Shown piece by piece: positions 1 to 6,088 of a stretch of DNA of 7,074 bases (positions are counted from its first letter, which is position 1; each line of letters starts with the position of its first letter). Origin of the DNA: SCRT01 sp036379455 (lineage in GTDB: Bacteria; Pseudomonadota; Gammaproteobacteria; Nevskiales; Nevskiaceae); contig DASVGQ010000151.1 in assembly GCA_036379455.1 (NCBI GenBank), positions 1 to 7,074 of the forward strand, read 5' to 3'. The notes under the pieces were generated by a model, which was not told where the DNA came from, searched no databases, and was given only the letters and a program-made list of their open reading frames with translations. The position numbers and the translations under genes were made by a program.

Positions 1-57
1 GGCGACCAGCGTTACCGCGGCCAGCGCGACCGCAGGAATGAGGAGGACACTTTTCAT
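1..57 (-). CDS. N-terminus of an exported protein, cut by window edge
   Basis: Only the first 19 codons lie in the window, read leftwards from an ATG at 57-55: MKSVLLIPAVALAAVTLVA. A single Lys followed by an uninterrupted hydrophobic, Ala/Val/Leu-rich stretch is a typical Sec signal peptide core, so the product is probably periplasmic, outer-membrane or a lipoprotein. The cleavage site is outside the window, so these cannot be told apart. A purine-rich GGGAG lies about 11 nt upstream of the ATG on the minus strand, which supports this start. The gene follows rpiA on the same strand after about 200 bp, so co-transcription is possible but not shown. The protein family cannot be recognised from this fragment. 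Confidence 0.6.
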   Translation of the reverse strand, partial: MKSVLLIPAVALAAVTLVA

Positions 58-216
58 GGATGAAAACACTCCCGGACTAAGGTGCAAGTAAGAGGGGGCG
101 CGCCTGCACACCGCGCGGCGTGGAGGCTCATAGAGCCCGCAGCAGCCGGCATTCTACCCGCAGACCGCGTGTCCTTGAAGCGCGATGGAGGTGCCTCGCG
201 GGCTGCCGCGGTCGCG

Positions 217-257
217 TTTCGCGCCGATGCAGATGCACCGGTGTCGACGGCGCGAAA
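217..257 (-). repeat. 10-bp inverted repeat just after the rpiA stop
   Basis: The perfect arms TTTCGCGCCG (217-226) and CGGCGCGAAA (248-257) are separated by 21 bases. The structure starts two bases after the rpiA TAG stop. There is no T-run on either strand after it, so it is not a classical intrinsic terminator. A 3' end-stabilising stem or a Rho-associated structure is possible. Confidence 0.45.
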
Positions 258-259
258 GG

Positions 260-931
260 CTATCGAAGCTCGTTGCGCCGCAGTGTCTGCACGCCGTCGG
301 GTGCGGCCAGGAGCAGTACGTCCGCCGGGCGTCGCGCGAAGAGCCCGACGCACACGACGCCGGCAATAGCGCCAAGCTTCGCTTCCATGCCCACCGGGTC
401 GACGATCGACAGGCCTCTGACGTCGAGGATCTGGTTGCCGTTGTCAGTCGTGAAGCCTTCCCGCAGCTGCGGTTGGCCGCCCAGCGCCACGAGCTGGCGG
501 GCGACGTGACTGCGCGCCATCGGCAGCACCTCGATCGGCAGCGGGAAGCGCCCGAGGACCTTGACGAGCTTGCGTGCGGCGGCGATGCAGACGAACTGGC
601 GAGAGGCAGCCGCCAGCACCTTCTCACGCGCCAGCGCACCGCCACCTCCCTTGGTCAGCTGCAGATGCGCCGTCGCTTCGTCAGCGCCGTCGATGTAGAC
701 CTCGAGCGGCCCGGTGTCGTTGAGCTCGCGTACGGGGATACCGGCTGCAGCGAGCCTCTCGCGCGTCTCTTCCGAAGAGGCGACCGCCGCGGGTACGTCC
801 AGCCTCGCCTGCGTCAGCGCCTCGATGAACGCGTTGACCGTGGAACCGGTTCCGACGCCGAGCGTCTCGCCCTGCCGGACGTACTTCAGCGCCGCGCGAG
901 CCGCTTCGCGTTTTTCATCGTCTTCCGTCAT
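260..931 (-). CDS. rpiA: Ribose-5-phosphate isomerase A (RpiA)
   Basis: RpiA interconverts D-ribose 5-phosphate and D-ribulose 5-phosphate in the non-oxidative pentose phosphate pathway, supplying ribose for nucleotide synthesis; it is cytosolic. The 223-residue product is close to the 219 residues of E. coli RpiA. It carries the family signatures in order: the phosphate-binding GVGTGST at 25-31, SSEET at 52-56, DGADE at 81-85 and KGGGGAL at 94-100. Asp81, Asp84, Lys94 and Glu103, the active-site residues known from the E. coli enzyme, fall at the same residue numbers here. The ATG at 931-929 has a GGAA about 5 nt upstream and gives an N-terminus of normal length. The gene is transcribed away from pilT and its stop is a TAG. 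Nothing suggests damage or recent transfer. Confidence in function is high. Confidence 0.97.
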   Translation of the reverse strand: MTEDDEKREAARAALKYVRQGETLGVGTGSTVNAFIEALTQARLDVPAAVASSEETRERLAAAGIPVRELNDTGPLEVYIDGADEATAHLQLTKGGGGALAREKVLAAASRQFVCIAAARKLVKVLGRFPLPIEVLPMARSHVARQLVALGGQPQLREGFTTDNGNQILDVRGLSIVDPVGMEAKLGAIAGVVCVGLFARRPADVLLLAAPDGVQTLRRNELR

Positions 932-963
932 GGCGTTTCCGTTGTCGTTGTCCGGTGCGGGAT

Positions 964-996
964 GCGGAGAATGCCGGCAGACGCCTGCGTCTCCGC
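964..996 (-). promoter_or_regulatory. Alternative hairpins in the probable rpiA leader
   Basis: The outer arms GCGGAGA (964-970) and TCTCCGC (990-996) can pair over 7 bp. An inner hairpin AGACG (979-983) with CGTCT (988-992) shares bases 990-992 with the outer stem, so the two structures exclude each other in full form. The region lies between the candidate rpiA -10 element and its start codon. A regulatory role is inference only. Confidence 0.25.
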
Positions 997-1002
997 GGGG
1001 TC

Positions 1003-1008
1003 ATTGTA
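1003..1008 (-). promoter_or_regulatory. Candidate -10 element of the rpiA promoter
   Basis: The minus strand reads TACAAT here, five of six matches to the sigma70 -10 consensus. This would place transcription start near 996 and give a leader of about 65 nt before the rpiA ATG at 931. No convincing -35 hexamer is present at 16-18 bp; that area is instead occupied by a GC-rich hairpin. The call rests on the -10 element and its position. Confidence 0.35.
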
Positions 1009-1024
1009 GGGCTCGGTGAATGGC

Positions 1025-1048
1025 GGCACCGCCCCGTGGCGGGGTGCC
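1025..1048. repeat. GC-rich imperfect hairpin upstream of rpiA
   Basis: GGCACCGCC (1025-1033) can pair with GGCGGGGTGCC (1038-1048) across a CCGT loop, giving a 9-bp stem with a two-base GG bulge. It lies over the expected -35 zone of the candidate rpiA promoter on the minus strand. No T-run follows on either strand, so it is not an intrinsic terminator. Confidence 0.4.
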
Positions 1049-1292
1049 GCGGCGCTACGCTACAGTGTGACGCCGGGGACGAGGCAACGCGGCGTGAACA
1101 CAGGGATTGCCGGGGGGCGAGGCTGGGGCGAAGAAGGGATGCAGCCGCGCCGACATGGATCGAAAGTTGCACGCCTTCCCACGGGGTCGCGGTCAGCCGG
1201 TGCGTGCCTTTCGCTCTGCATGAAGCTCTCCGGGCAAACCCGCGGCGGCGATGCTGCGGATAGGCCGTGCTGATCGACGCTCCGCGAGGAAA

Positions 1293-1318
1293 CGCGGTGC
1301 GCCGTGGCGCGCACCGCG
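1293..1318. repeat. Strong 10-bp-stem hairpin upstream of pilT
   Basis: The perfect arms CGCGGTGCGC (1293-1302) and GCGCACCGCG (1309-1318) enclose a six-base CGTGGC loop. The structure sits about 119 bp before the pilT start. If transcription begins further upstream this would be a very stable structure in the pilT leader; if not, it could be a protein-binding palindrome. No T-run follows. Confidence 0.5.
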
Positions 1319-1421
1319 CGTCGGGACTGTCGTGGCGCAGCGGGGCGGCGTGGCGCTCGGACTTTCCGGCCTGCCTGCCGATAGCAACGTACATGAATGG
1401 ACAGGTGGTGTGATGGTTCCT

Positions 1422-1428
1422 GAGGGAG
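1422..1428 (+). promoter_or_regulatory. pilT ribosome binding site
   Basis: GAGGGAG lies 8 nt before the ATG at 1437 and supports that start. A competing in-frame ATG at 1413 has AGGTGG (1403-1408) 4 nt before it and would add eight residues (MVPEGDRA). The 1437 start is preferred because the resulting protein length and N-terminus fit PilT better. Confidence 0.55.
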
Positions 1429-1436
1429 ATCGCGCA

Positions 1437-2492
1437 ATGGATATGGCCAAGAAGAAGGTGCCTATCGAGCAGCTGCTGGCCTTCGGCGTCAAGCAGGGCG
1501 CTTCGGATCTGCACTTGTCTGCAGGCCTCGCGCCGATGATCCGCATCGACGGCGACATCAAGCCGATCAACCTGCCGGTCATGGACCACAAGGACGTTCA
1601 TGACCTCATCTACGACATCATGAGCGACTCGCAGCGCAAGGCTTACGACGAGTTCCTCGAGACCGACTTCTCCTTTGCCCTGCCCGGCATCGCGCGCTTC
1701 CGCGTCAACGCCTTCAACCAGCAGCGCGGCGCCAGCGCGGTGTTCCGGACCATTCCCTCGAAGGTCCTCACGCTCGAGGAGCTCGGTTGTCCCGCGGTAT
1801 TCCGAGAGCTTGCCGAGCTGCCTCGCGGACTGATTCTCGTGACCGGGCCGACCGGCTCGGGCAAGTCGACGACGCTGGCGGCAATGGTCGACCACAAGAA
1901 CGAGACCGAATACGGCCACATCCTGACGATCGAGGACCCCATCGAATTCGTCCACACGCCCAAGCACTGCGTGATCAACCAGCGCGAGGTGCACCGCGAT
2001 ACGCTGGGCTTCAACGAGGCGCTCCGATCAGCTCTGCGCGAGGACCCCGATACCATCCTCGTCGGCGAGCTTCGCGATCTGGAGACCATTCGCCTCGCGT
2101 TGACGGCGGCGGAGACCGGTCACCTCGTGCTGGGCACGCTGCACACCTCGAGCGCCGCCAAGACCGTCGACCGTATCGTCGACGTCTTCCCGGGCACCGA
2201 GAAGGACATGGTGCGGTCGATGCTCTCGGAAGGTCTGCGGGCCGTGATTTCGCAGACGCTCATGAAGCGCCGCGGCGGAGGCCGCGTGGCCGCGCACGAG
2301 ATCATGATCGCGACTCCTGCGATCCGCAATCTGATCCGCGAGAACAAGGTCGCGCAGATGTACTCGTCCATCCAGACCGGCCAGCGCGAAGGCATGGTGA
2401 CGCTCGAGCAGACGCTCGCCGATCTCGTCAAGCGCGGCGTCATCAGCAAGGACGCGGCGCGTCGCAAGGCCAACAAGCCGCTCGAGATCTGA
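1437..2492 (+). CDS. pilT: Type IV pilus retraction ATPase PilT
   Basis: PilT is the hexameric cytoplasmic motor that depolymerises type IVa pili, powering twitching motility, surface sensing and DNA uptake. From the ATG at 1437 the product is 351 residues, close to the roughly 345 usual for the family, and is nearly collinear with Pseudomonas PilT. The N-terminal PAS-like domain carries QGASDLHLSAG (20-30) and RFRVNAFNQ (88-96). The ATPase core has Walker A GPTGSGKST (137-145), Asp box DPIEFVH (167-173), Walker B with GE at 210-211, RDLET (213-217), and the His box with AETGH at 225-229 and His236. The C-terminal AIRNLIRE signature (295-302), which is needed for retraction in characterised PilT proteins, is intact. 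It is the first of three motor genes; its stop overlaps the pilU ribosome binding site. In-frame ATGs at 1251 and 1413 were not chosen because they add a non-conserved leader. Confidence 0.97.
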   Translation: MDMAKKKVPIEQLLAFGVKQGASDLHLSAGLAPMIRIDGDIKPINLPVMDHKDVHDLIYDIMSDSQRKAYDEFLETDFSFALPGIARFRVNAFNQQRGASAVFRTIPSKVLTLEELGCPAVFRELAELPRGLILVTGPTGSGKSTTLAAMVDHKNETEYGHILTIEDPIEFVHTPKHCVINQREVHRDTLGFNEALRSALREDPDTILVGELRDLETIRLALTAAETGHLVLGTLHTSSAAKTVDRIVDVFPGTEKDMVRSMLSEGLRAVISQTLMKRRGGGRVAAHEIMIATPAIRNLIRENKVAQMYSSIQTGQREGMVTLEQTLADLVKRGVISKDAARRKANKPLEI

Positions 2493-2502
2493 GGAACAGG
2501 CC

Positions 2503-3690
2503 ATGACCCACGACGAAGCGATCCAGTTCGTTCTCAAGCTCCTCGCCCTGATGGTCAAGAAGGGCGGGTCGGACCTCTTCATCACCGCCGGTTTCCCGGC
2601 GGCGATCAAGGTGGACGGCCTCGTCACGCCGGTATCGAAGGAGCCGCTGTCCGCCGAATCTTCGGCGCTGTGCATGCGCGCGTTGATGAACGACCGGCAG
2701 CTCAAGGAGTTCGACGCCACCAACGAGTGCAATTTCGCCGTGGCGCCCGCGCATATAGGACGCTTCCGCGTCAGCGCCTTCGTCCAGCAGGGTTGCGTCG
2801 GTGGTGTGCTGCGGACGATCCAGACGGAGATCCCGAAGATGGAGGACCTCGGGCTCCCGGAGCAGCTCAAGGAAATCGTGATGCAGAAGCGCGGACTCGT
2901 CCTGCTGGTCGGGGCGACCGGCTCGGGCAAGTCCACGAGCATCGCGGCCATGATGGGCTACCGCAACGAACACTCGCAGGGCCACATCGTCACGATCGAG
3001 GACCCGATCGAGTACGTCCACCCGCATCGCCACTGCGTCGTGACCCAGCGCGAGGTGGGCGTGGACACGATGAGCTGGGACAACGCGCTCAAGAACACGC
3101 TGCGGCAGGCCCCGGACGTGATCTTCATCGGCGAGATCCGGACCCGCGAGACCATGGAGTACGCGCTGAGCTTCGCCGAGACCGGGCACCTGGTGCTGTC
3201 GACGCTGCACGCCAACAACGCCAACCAGGCGCTGGACCGGATCATCGACTTCTTCCCCGAGGACCGCCGGGCGCAGGTGCTCATGGACCTGTCGCTCAAC
3301 ACCCGCGCCATCGTTTCCCAACGCCTGGTGCGGCGCGAGAAGGGCGGGCGCGTGGCGGCGATGGGCATCCTCGTCAACTCGCCGCTGATCGCCGACCTCA
3401 TCTTCAAGGGCGAGGTGGCGAAGATCGCCGAGGTGATGGCGGAGTCGCCGCAGTTCGGGATGATCACCCTCGACCAATACCTGTTCAAACTCTACGAGGA
3501 GCGTGTGATCGGCTTCGAGGAAGCCCTGCGCAACGCTGATTCGCAGAACGGCCTGCGGCTGCGCATCAAGCTCGAGAGCAAACGCTCGCCCGAGGATCTC
3601 ATGAAGAGCCCGGGCGTTATCAACATGGGCATGAAGGAAGAGAAGGAGACCGCCTGGGGCCTGCGCGTGAACCGGAACTCACAGCCGTGA
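2503..3690 (+). CDS. pilU: PilT-dependent retraction ATPase PilU
   Basis: PilU is the accessory retraction ATPase that works with PilT and raises retraction force in characterised species. The 395-residue product is slightly longer than Pseudomonas PilU and matches it throughout: KKGGSDLFITAG (19-30), Walker A GATGSGKST (137-145) with the PilU-type GAT, Asp box DPIEYVH (167-173), Walker B GE at 210-211, RTRET (213-217), AETGH (225-229), His236 and HANNANQALDR (236-246). All catalytic elements are intact. A charged, Lys/Glu-rich C-terminal tail (about 357-395) follows the core, as in other PilU proteins where the tail is poorly conserved. The ATG at 2503 has GAGGAA, overlapping the pilT TGA stop, about 6 nt upstream. 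The 10-bp gap to pilT and 4-bp overlap with the next gene indicate one transcript. Confidence 0.95.
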   Translation: MTHDEAIQFVLKLLALMVKKGGSDLFITAGFPAAIKVDGLVTPVSKEPLSAESSALCMRALMNDRQLKEFDATNECNFAVAPAHIGRFRVSAFVQQGCVGGVLRTIQTEIPKMEDLGLPEQLKEIVMQKRGLVLLVGATGSGKSTSIAAMMGYRNEHSQGHIVTIEDPIEYVHPHRHCVVTQREVGVDTMSWDNALKNTLRQAPDVIFIGEIRTRETMEYALSFAETGHLVLSTLHANNANQALDRIIDFFPEDRRAQVLMDLSLNTRAIVSQRLVRREKGGRVAAMGILVNSPLIADLIFKGEVAKIAEVMAESPQFGMITLDQYLFKLYEERVIGFEEALRNADSQNGLRLRIKLESKRSPEDLMKSPGVINMGMKEEKETAWGLRVNRNSQP

Positions 3691-4748
3691 CCGATCTCCA
3701 GCCCTATCTGCAGCTCGCCGTCACGAAGAAGGCTTCGGACCTGTACTTCTCCGCCAACGCGCCGGCGATGATCCGCGTCGAAGGCGAGATGTCCCCAATC
3801 ACGCGCACGCCCCTGCCGGCGGGCACGGTCCAGGATCTGATCCACGGCATTCTCACGCCCGAGCAGCGCGAGGAGCTGGAACGGCATCGCGAGGTGGATT
3901 TCGCGCTTTCGGCCAGCGGGCTCGGACGTTTCCGCGTCAACGCCTTCTACCAGCGCGGCTTCGTGTCGATGGTGATGCGTTACGTGCCGAGCGAGGTCCC
4001 GCGGCTGAACGATCTCGGCGTCCCGACGGTGCTCAAGGATTTCGCGCTGCTCAAGCGTGGGCTCGTGCTGCTTGTCGGCCCGACAGGCTGCGGCAAGTCG
4101 ACGACGCTCGCAGCGATGATCCGTCACCGCAACGAAACCCAGTCGGGACACATTCTCTCGGTCGAGGACCCCATCGAATACGTGCATCCGAACGTACGCG
4201 CGCTGATCAGCCAGCGCGAAGTCGGGCTGGATACGGAAAGCTACGAGCGCGCGCTCGTTTCGGCGATGCGCGAGGCGCCGGATGTCGTCTACCTCGGTGA
4301 GATCCGTCGGCGCCAGACGATGGAGCGCTGCATGCAGCTCGCCAATACCGGCCACTTGGTGCTGTCGACCCTGCACGCAAACAACGCCTCCCAGGCGATG
4401 CAGCGGATCGTCAACTTCTTTCCCGGCGACCAACGCGACCAGCTGTACCTGGACCTCTCGTTGACTCTGCGTGCGGTCGTCTCCCAGCGCCTCGTCCTGG
4501 GGCTGGAAAAGCGCCGCGTCGCGGCCTCGGAGATCCTGATCAACACGCCGTACATCGCCGAGCTCATCCTGTCCCATCGCATCGAGGACATTCCGGCGGC
4601 GATGGCGCAGGGGCAGGACCACCGCATGCAGACCTTCGAAGACTCGCTCTACGCGCTCTACAAGACGGGCGCGATCAGCAAGGAGAACGCACTGACCTAC
4701 GCCGACTCGCGCTCCTCGCTGGAGGCCCGCATCAGCTTCGGAAGCTGA
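3687..4748 (+). CDS. Third PilT/PilU-family pilus ATPase (PilU-like)
   Basis: A 353-residue second PilU-like motor protein, presumably cytoplasmic and acting at the type IVa pilus base. The N-terminal domain has KKASDLYFSANAP (14-26) and RFRVNAFYQRGFVSMVMR (81-98). The core has Walker A GPTGCGKST (131-139, Cys where the paralogues have Ser), Asp box DPIEYVH (161-167), Walker B GE at 204-205 and a His box with His223 and His230, then HANNASQAMQR (230-240). It resembles PilU more than PilT (FYQRxxV, HANNxxQA) but lacks the long PilU tail and the PilT AIRNLIRE motif. Two acidic residues shared by PilT and PilU are replaced: RTRET becomes RRRQT (Gln210) and AETGH becomes ANTGH (Asn220). The start is a GTG overlapping the pilU TGA by 4 bp, implying translational coupling; only a weak GGAA lies about 10 nt upstream. 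A retraction role is inference from the family and operon. Confidence 0.9.
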   Translation: MTDLQPYLQLAVTKKASDLYFSANAPAMIRVEGEMSPITRTPLPAGTVQDLIHGILTPEQREELERHREVDFALSASGLGRFRVNAFYQRGFVSMVMRYVPSEVPRLNDLGVPTVLKDFALLKRGLVLLVGPTGCGKSTTLAAMIRHRNETQSGHILSVEDPIEYVHPNVRALISQREVGLDTESYERALVSAMREAPDVVYLGEIRRRQTMERCMQLANTGHLVLSTLHANNASQAMQRIVNFFPGDQRDQLYLDLSLTLRAVVSQRLVLGLEKRRVAASEILINTPYIAELILSHRIEDIPAAMAQGQDHRMQTFEDSLYALYKTGAISKENALTYADSRSSLEARISFGS

Positions 4749-4750
4749 GG

Positions 4751-5467
4751 CTAACCCGGCAGATCGGCGGGAGCGCGGCCGGAGGGCGTCGGTCGGGCAG
4801 GATGTGGGCCACGTGGATTCGAGTGATTGCCCGGCGACGCCCGTTCGTGTCTCGCTTCGCGCGGCGGACGAATGCCCTGCGGGCGGTGGTGCGCCCCGTG
4901 GCCGAAGGGCGGCCGGTTCCAGTAGACGATCGGCTGCTTCATGTACAGGGTGACCGCTTCCGAGCGCGACACGATCTCGCCATCGTCGTCCGCGATGGCC
5001 ACGTCGACGGTGTGTTCTCCGCGCCAGACGTCGGTGAAGATCATGCTCGACGCTTGTGTCGGCGCCGTGTTCTGCGCCTTGCCGTCGAGGAAGTAGATGA
5101 AACCCTGGTCAGGGCCCAACGTTCCGTCGACGGTCACCGGCAGCAGGTCGCCGGACCCGAAGATGGACTGGCTTTCCGCAGGCTGGACGATCCTCGGAGC
5201 CGCGGCTACCGGCGGCCGCAGAGGCGTGATCGGAGCTTGCGCCTCGCGCTGTGCGGCGAGCGCCTTGAGCGCAGCACCATCGTTGGTGAGCTGCAGAGGC
5301 GGCAGCTGTACCGGCTGCGCGCCCTTGGTGTGGGGGCGGTCGCTGAAGTGCGTGACTCCCTGCGCGTCCGTCCAGCTGTACACCTGCGCATGGACGGTCG
5401 CCACGCCGCACAGCAGGAAGACGGCGGCCGCCAGATGAAGGAGCATTCGGCCGATGTTGATTCGCAC
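4751..5467 (-). CDS. Secreted DUF4124 domain-containing protein
   Basis: Residues 1-27 form a Sec signal peptide: a basic N-terminus, the hydrophobic LLHLAAAVFLLCGVA stretch, and probable cleavage after VHA. Cys20 is preceded by LL rather than a small residue, so a lipobox is not supported. Residues 28-45 (QVYSWTDAQGVTHFSDRP) match the start of DUF4124, a small envelope domain of unknown function common in proteobacteria. A Pro/Ala/Gln linker follows to about 95, then a beta-rich stretch (about 108-180, with VDGTLGPDQGFIYFLDGK and GEHTVDVAIADDDGE) that looks like an Ig-type fold. The last 50 residues are rich in Pro, Arg and His and probably disordered. The GTG start at 5467 is chosen because AAGGTG sits 6-8 nt upstream; an internal ATG at codon 8 has no such site. 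The molecular function is unknown. It is convergent with the pilus motor genes, with 2 bp between stops. Confidence 0.82.
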   Translation of the reverse strand: MRINIGRMLLHLAAAVFLLCGVATVHAQVYSWTDAQGVTHFSDRPHTKGAQPVQLPPLQLTNDGAALKALAAQREAQAPITPLRPPVAAAPRIVQPAESQSIFGSGDLLPVTVDGTLGPDQGFIYFLDGKAQNTAPTQASSMIFTDVWRGEHTVDVAIADDDGEIVSRSEAVTLYMKQPIVYWNRPPFGHGAHHRPQGIRPPREARHERASPGNHSNPRGPHPARPTPSGRAPADLPG

Positions 5468-5560
5468 GGGCCCACCTTAGTCCACGCGCGTGATACGCAT
5501 CAATCGAACGGAACTCGGTGCCGCGCGAGCATGCGGTACCGCTGTTCGCAGCCGTATGCG

Positions 5561-5590
5561 TTGCCGATGACGGGCATGTTGCCTTAGACT
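5561..5590 (+). promoter_or_regulatory. Candidate sigma70 promoter of rplM-rpsI
   Basis: TTGCCG (5561-5566) and TAGACT (5585-5590) are separated by 18 bp, each with four of six consensus matches. They are followed by a GC-rich stretch (GCGCGG) where the discriminator should be, as is usual for stringently controlled ribosomal promoters. The predicted start is near 5597, giving a leader of about 55 nt before rplM. Confidence 0.5.
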
Positions 5591-5601
5591 GCGCGGCTCG
5601 A

Positions 5602-5642
5602 CGTGGTCCGCTGCTGCGCGCCACCGAACCATAACAACCACG
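5602..5642 (+). promoter_or_regulatory. rplM leader with alternative pairings near the ribosome binding site
   Basis: CGTGGT (5602-5607) is complementary to ACCACG (5637-5642), whose last base is the first G of the GGAG ribosome binding site (5642-5645). The same GTGG (5603-5606) can instead pair with CCAC at 5621-5624. Feedback control of rplM-rpsI by L13 through the mRNA leader is known in E. coli; whether this leader does the same is inference. Confidence 0.3.
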
Positions 5643-5651
5643 GAGTTGCAC

Positions 5652-6080
5652 GTGTCAACGTACTTCGCCACAGCCCAGTCGGCGCGTCGGGACTGGGTGC
5701 TGGTCGATGCGACGGACAAGACGCTGGGGCGTCTTGCGAGCGCCATCGCACGCCGCCTGCGCGGCAAGCACAAGCCCGAATACACGCCGCATGTGGATAC
5801 CGGCGACTACGTCGTCGTCATCAACGCGGCGAAGATTCGCGTCACCGGCAACAAGCTGCAGGACAAGATCTACTGGCGCCATACGGGGTATCCGGGCGGC
5901 ATTCGTTCTACGCGGCTCGAGGAAATGCTCGAGAAGCACCCTGAGCGCGTCCTGGAGAAGGCCGTCAAGGGCATGCTGCCACGCGGGCCGCTGGGCTACG
6001 CCCAGTACCGCAAACTGCGCGTCTATGCGGGCAGCGAGCATCCCCACGCCGCACAGCAACCCACCACGATTTCCATCTGA
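5652..6080 (+). CDS. rplM: 50S ribosomal protein L13
   Basis: L13 is an early-assembly 23S rRNA-binding protein of the large subunit. From the GTG at 5652 the product is 142 residues, identical in length to E. coli L13 and collinear with it: RRDWVLVDATDKTLGRLAS near the N-terminus, then GKHKPEYTPHVDTGDY, AVKGMLPRGPLG and a C-terminal SEHPHAAQQP. GTG is chosen over an in-frame TTG at 5646 because GGAG (5642-5645) is 6 nt before the GTG but directly abuts the TTG. It is the first gene of the conserved rplM-rpsI operon, with rpsI starting 8 bp after its stop. No anomaly is seen. Confidence 0.97.
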   Translation: MSTYFATAQSARRDWVLVDATDKTLGRLASAIARRLRGKHKPEYTPHVDTGDYVVVINAAKIRVTGNKLQDKIYWRHTGYPGGIRSTRLEEMLEKHPERVLEKAVKGMLPRGPLGYAQYRKLRVYAGSEHPHAAQQPTTISI

Positions 6081-6088
6081 AGATTGCC

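Larger units (their letters stand above)
932..1436. other. Intergenic region between divergent rpiA and pilT
   Basis: These 505 bases hold no open frame with recognisable protein features. Frames across it are short or are extensions antisense to pilT, and they look like chance frames in GC-rich DNA. It must contain the rpiA promoter and leader and most likely a pilT promoter, although no sigma70 or sigma54 (GG-N10-GC) promoter for pilT could be identified with confidence. Two hairpins stand out, at 1025-1048 and 1293-1318. The interval is long for a divergent promoter region, so a small RNA or an unrecognised short gene cannot be excluded. Confidence 0.6.

Noticed and set aside
185..1009. 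Plus-strand open frame of 274 codons opposite rpiA
   Set aside because: It is antisense to a complete RpiA with all active-site residues, and its translation shows no recognisable domain.
1251..1436. In-frame N-terminal extension of pilT from an ATG at 1251
   Set aside because: The extension is Arg-rich and unlike any PilT N-terminus, and the ATG at 1437 has a good ribosome binding site and gives the family length.
1321..1436. Sigma54 promoter for pilT
   Set aside because: No GG-N10-GC pair with the expected TGGCAC and TTGCA flanks was found upstream of the start codon.
915..1994. Long minus-strand open frame across the intergenic region and the start of pilT
   Set aside because: It is antisense to a well-supported pilT and has low-complexity Arg/His-rich composition with no family signature; typical of high-GC antisense frames.
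2443..4622. Long minus-strand open frames opposite pilU and the third motor
   Set aside because: They mirror the conserved coding frames and repeat the same His/Asp/Arg-rich pattern in each paralogue, so they are shadows of the ATPase codons.
5407..5409. Lipoprotein reading of the DUF4124 protein at Cys20
   Set aside because: The residues before the Cys are LL; a lipobox needs a small residue at -1. Cleavage after VHA fits better.
5646..5651. TTG start for rplM two codons upstream
   Set aside because: The ribosome binding site directly abuts the TTG, whereas it is 6 nt before the GTG at 5652, which also gives the usual 142 residues.
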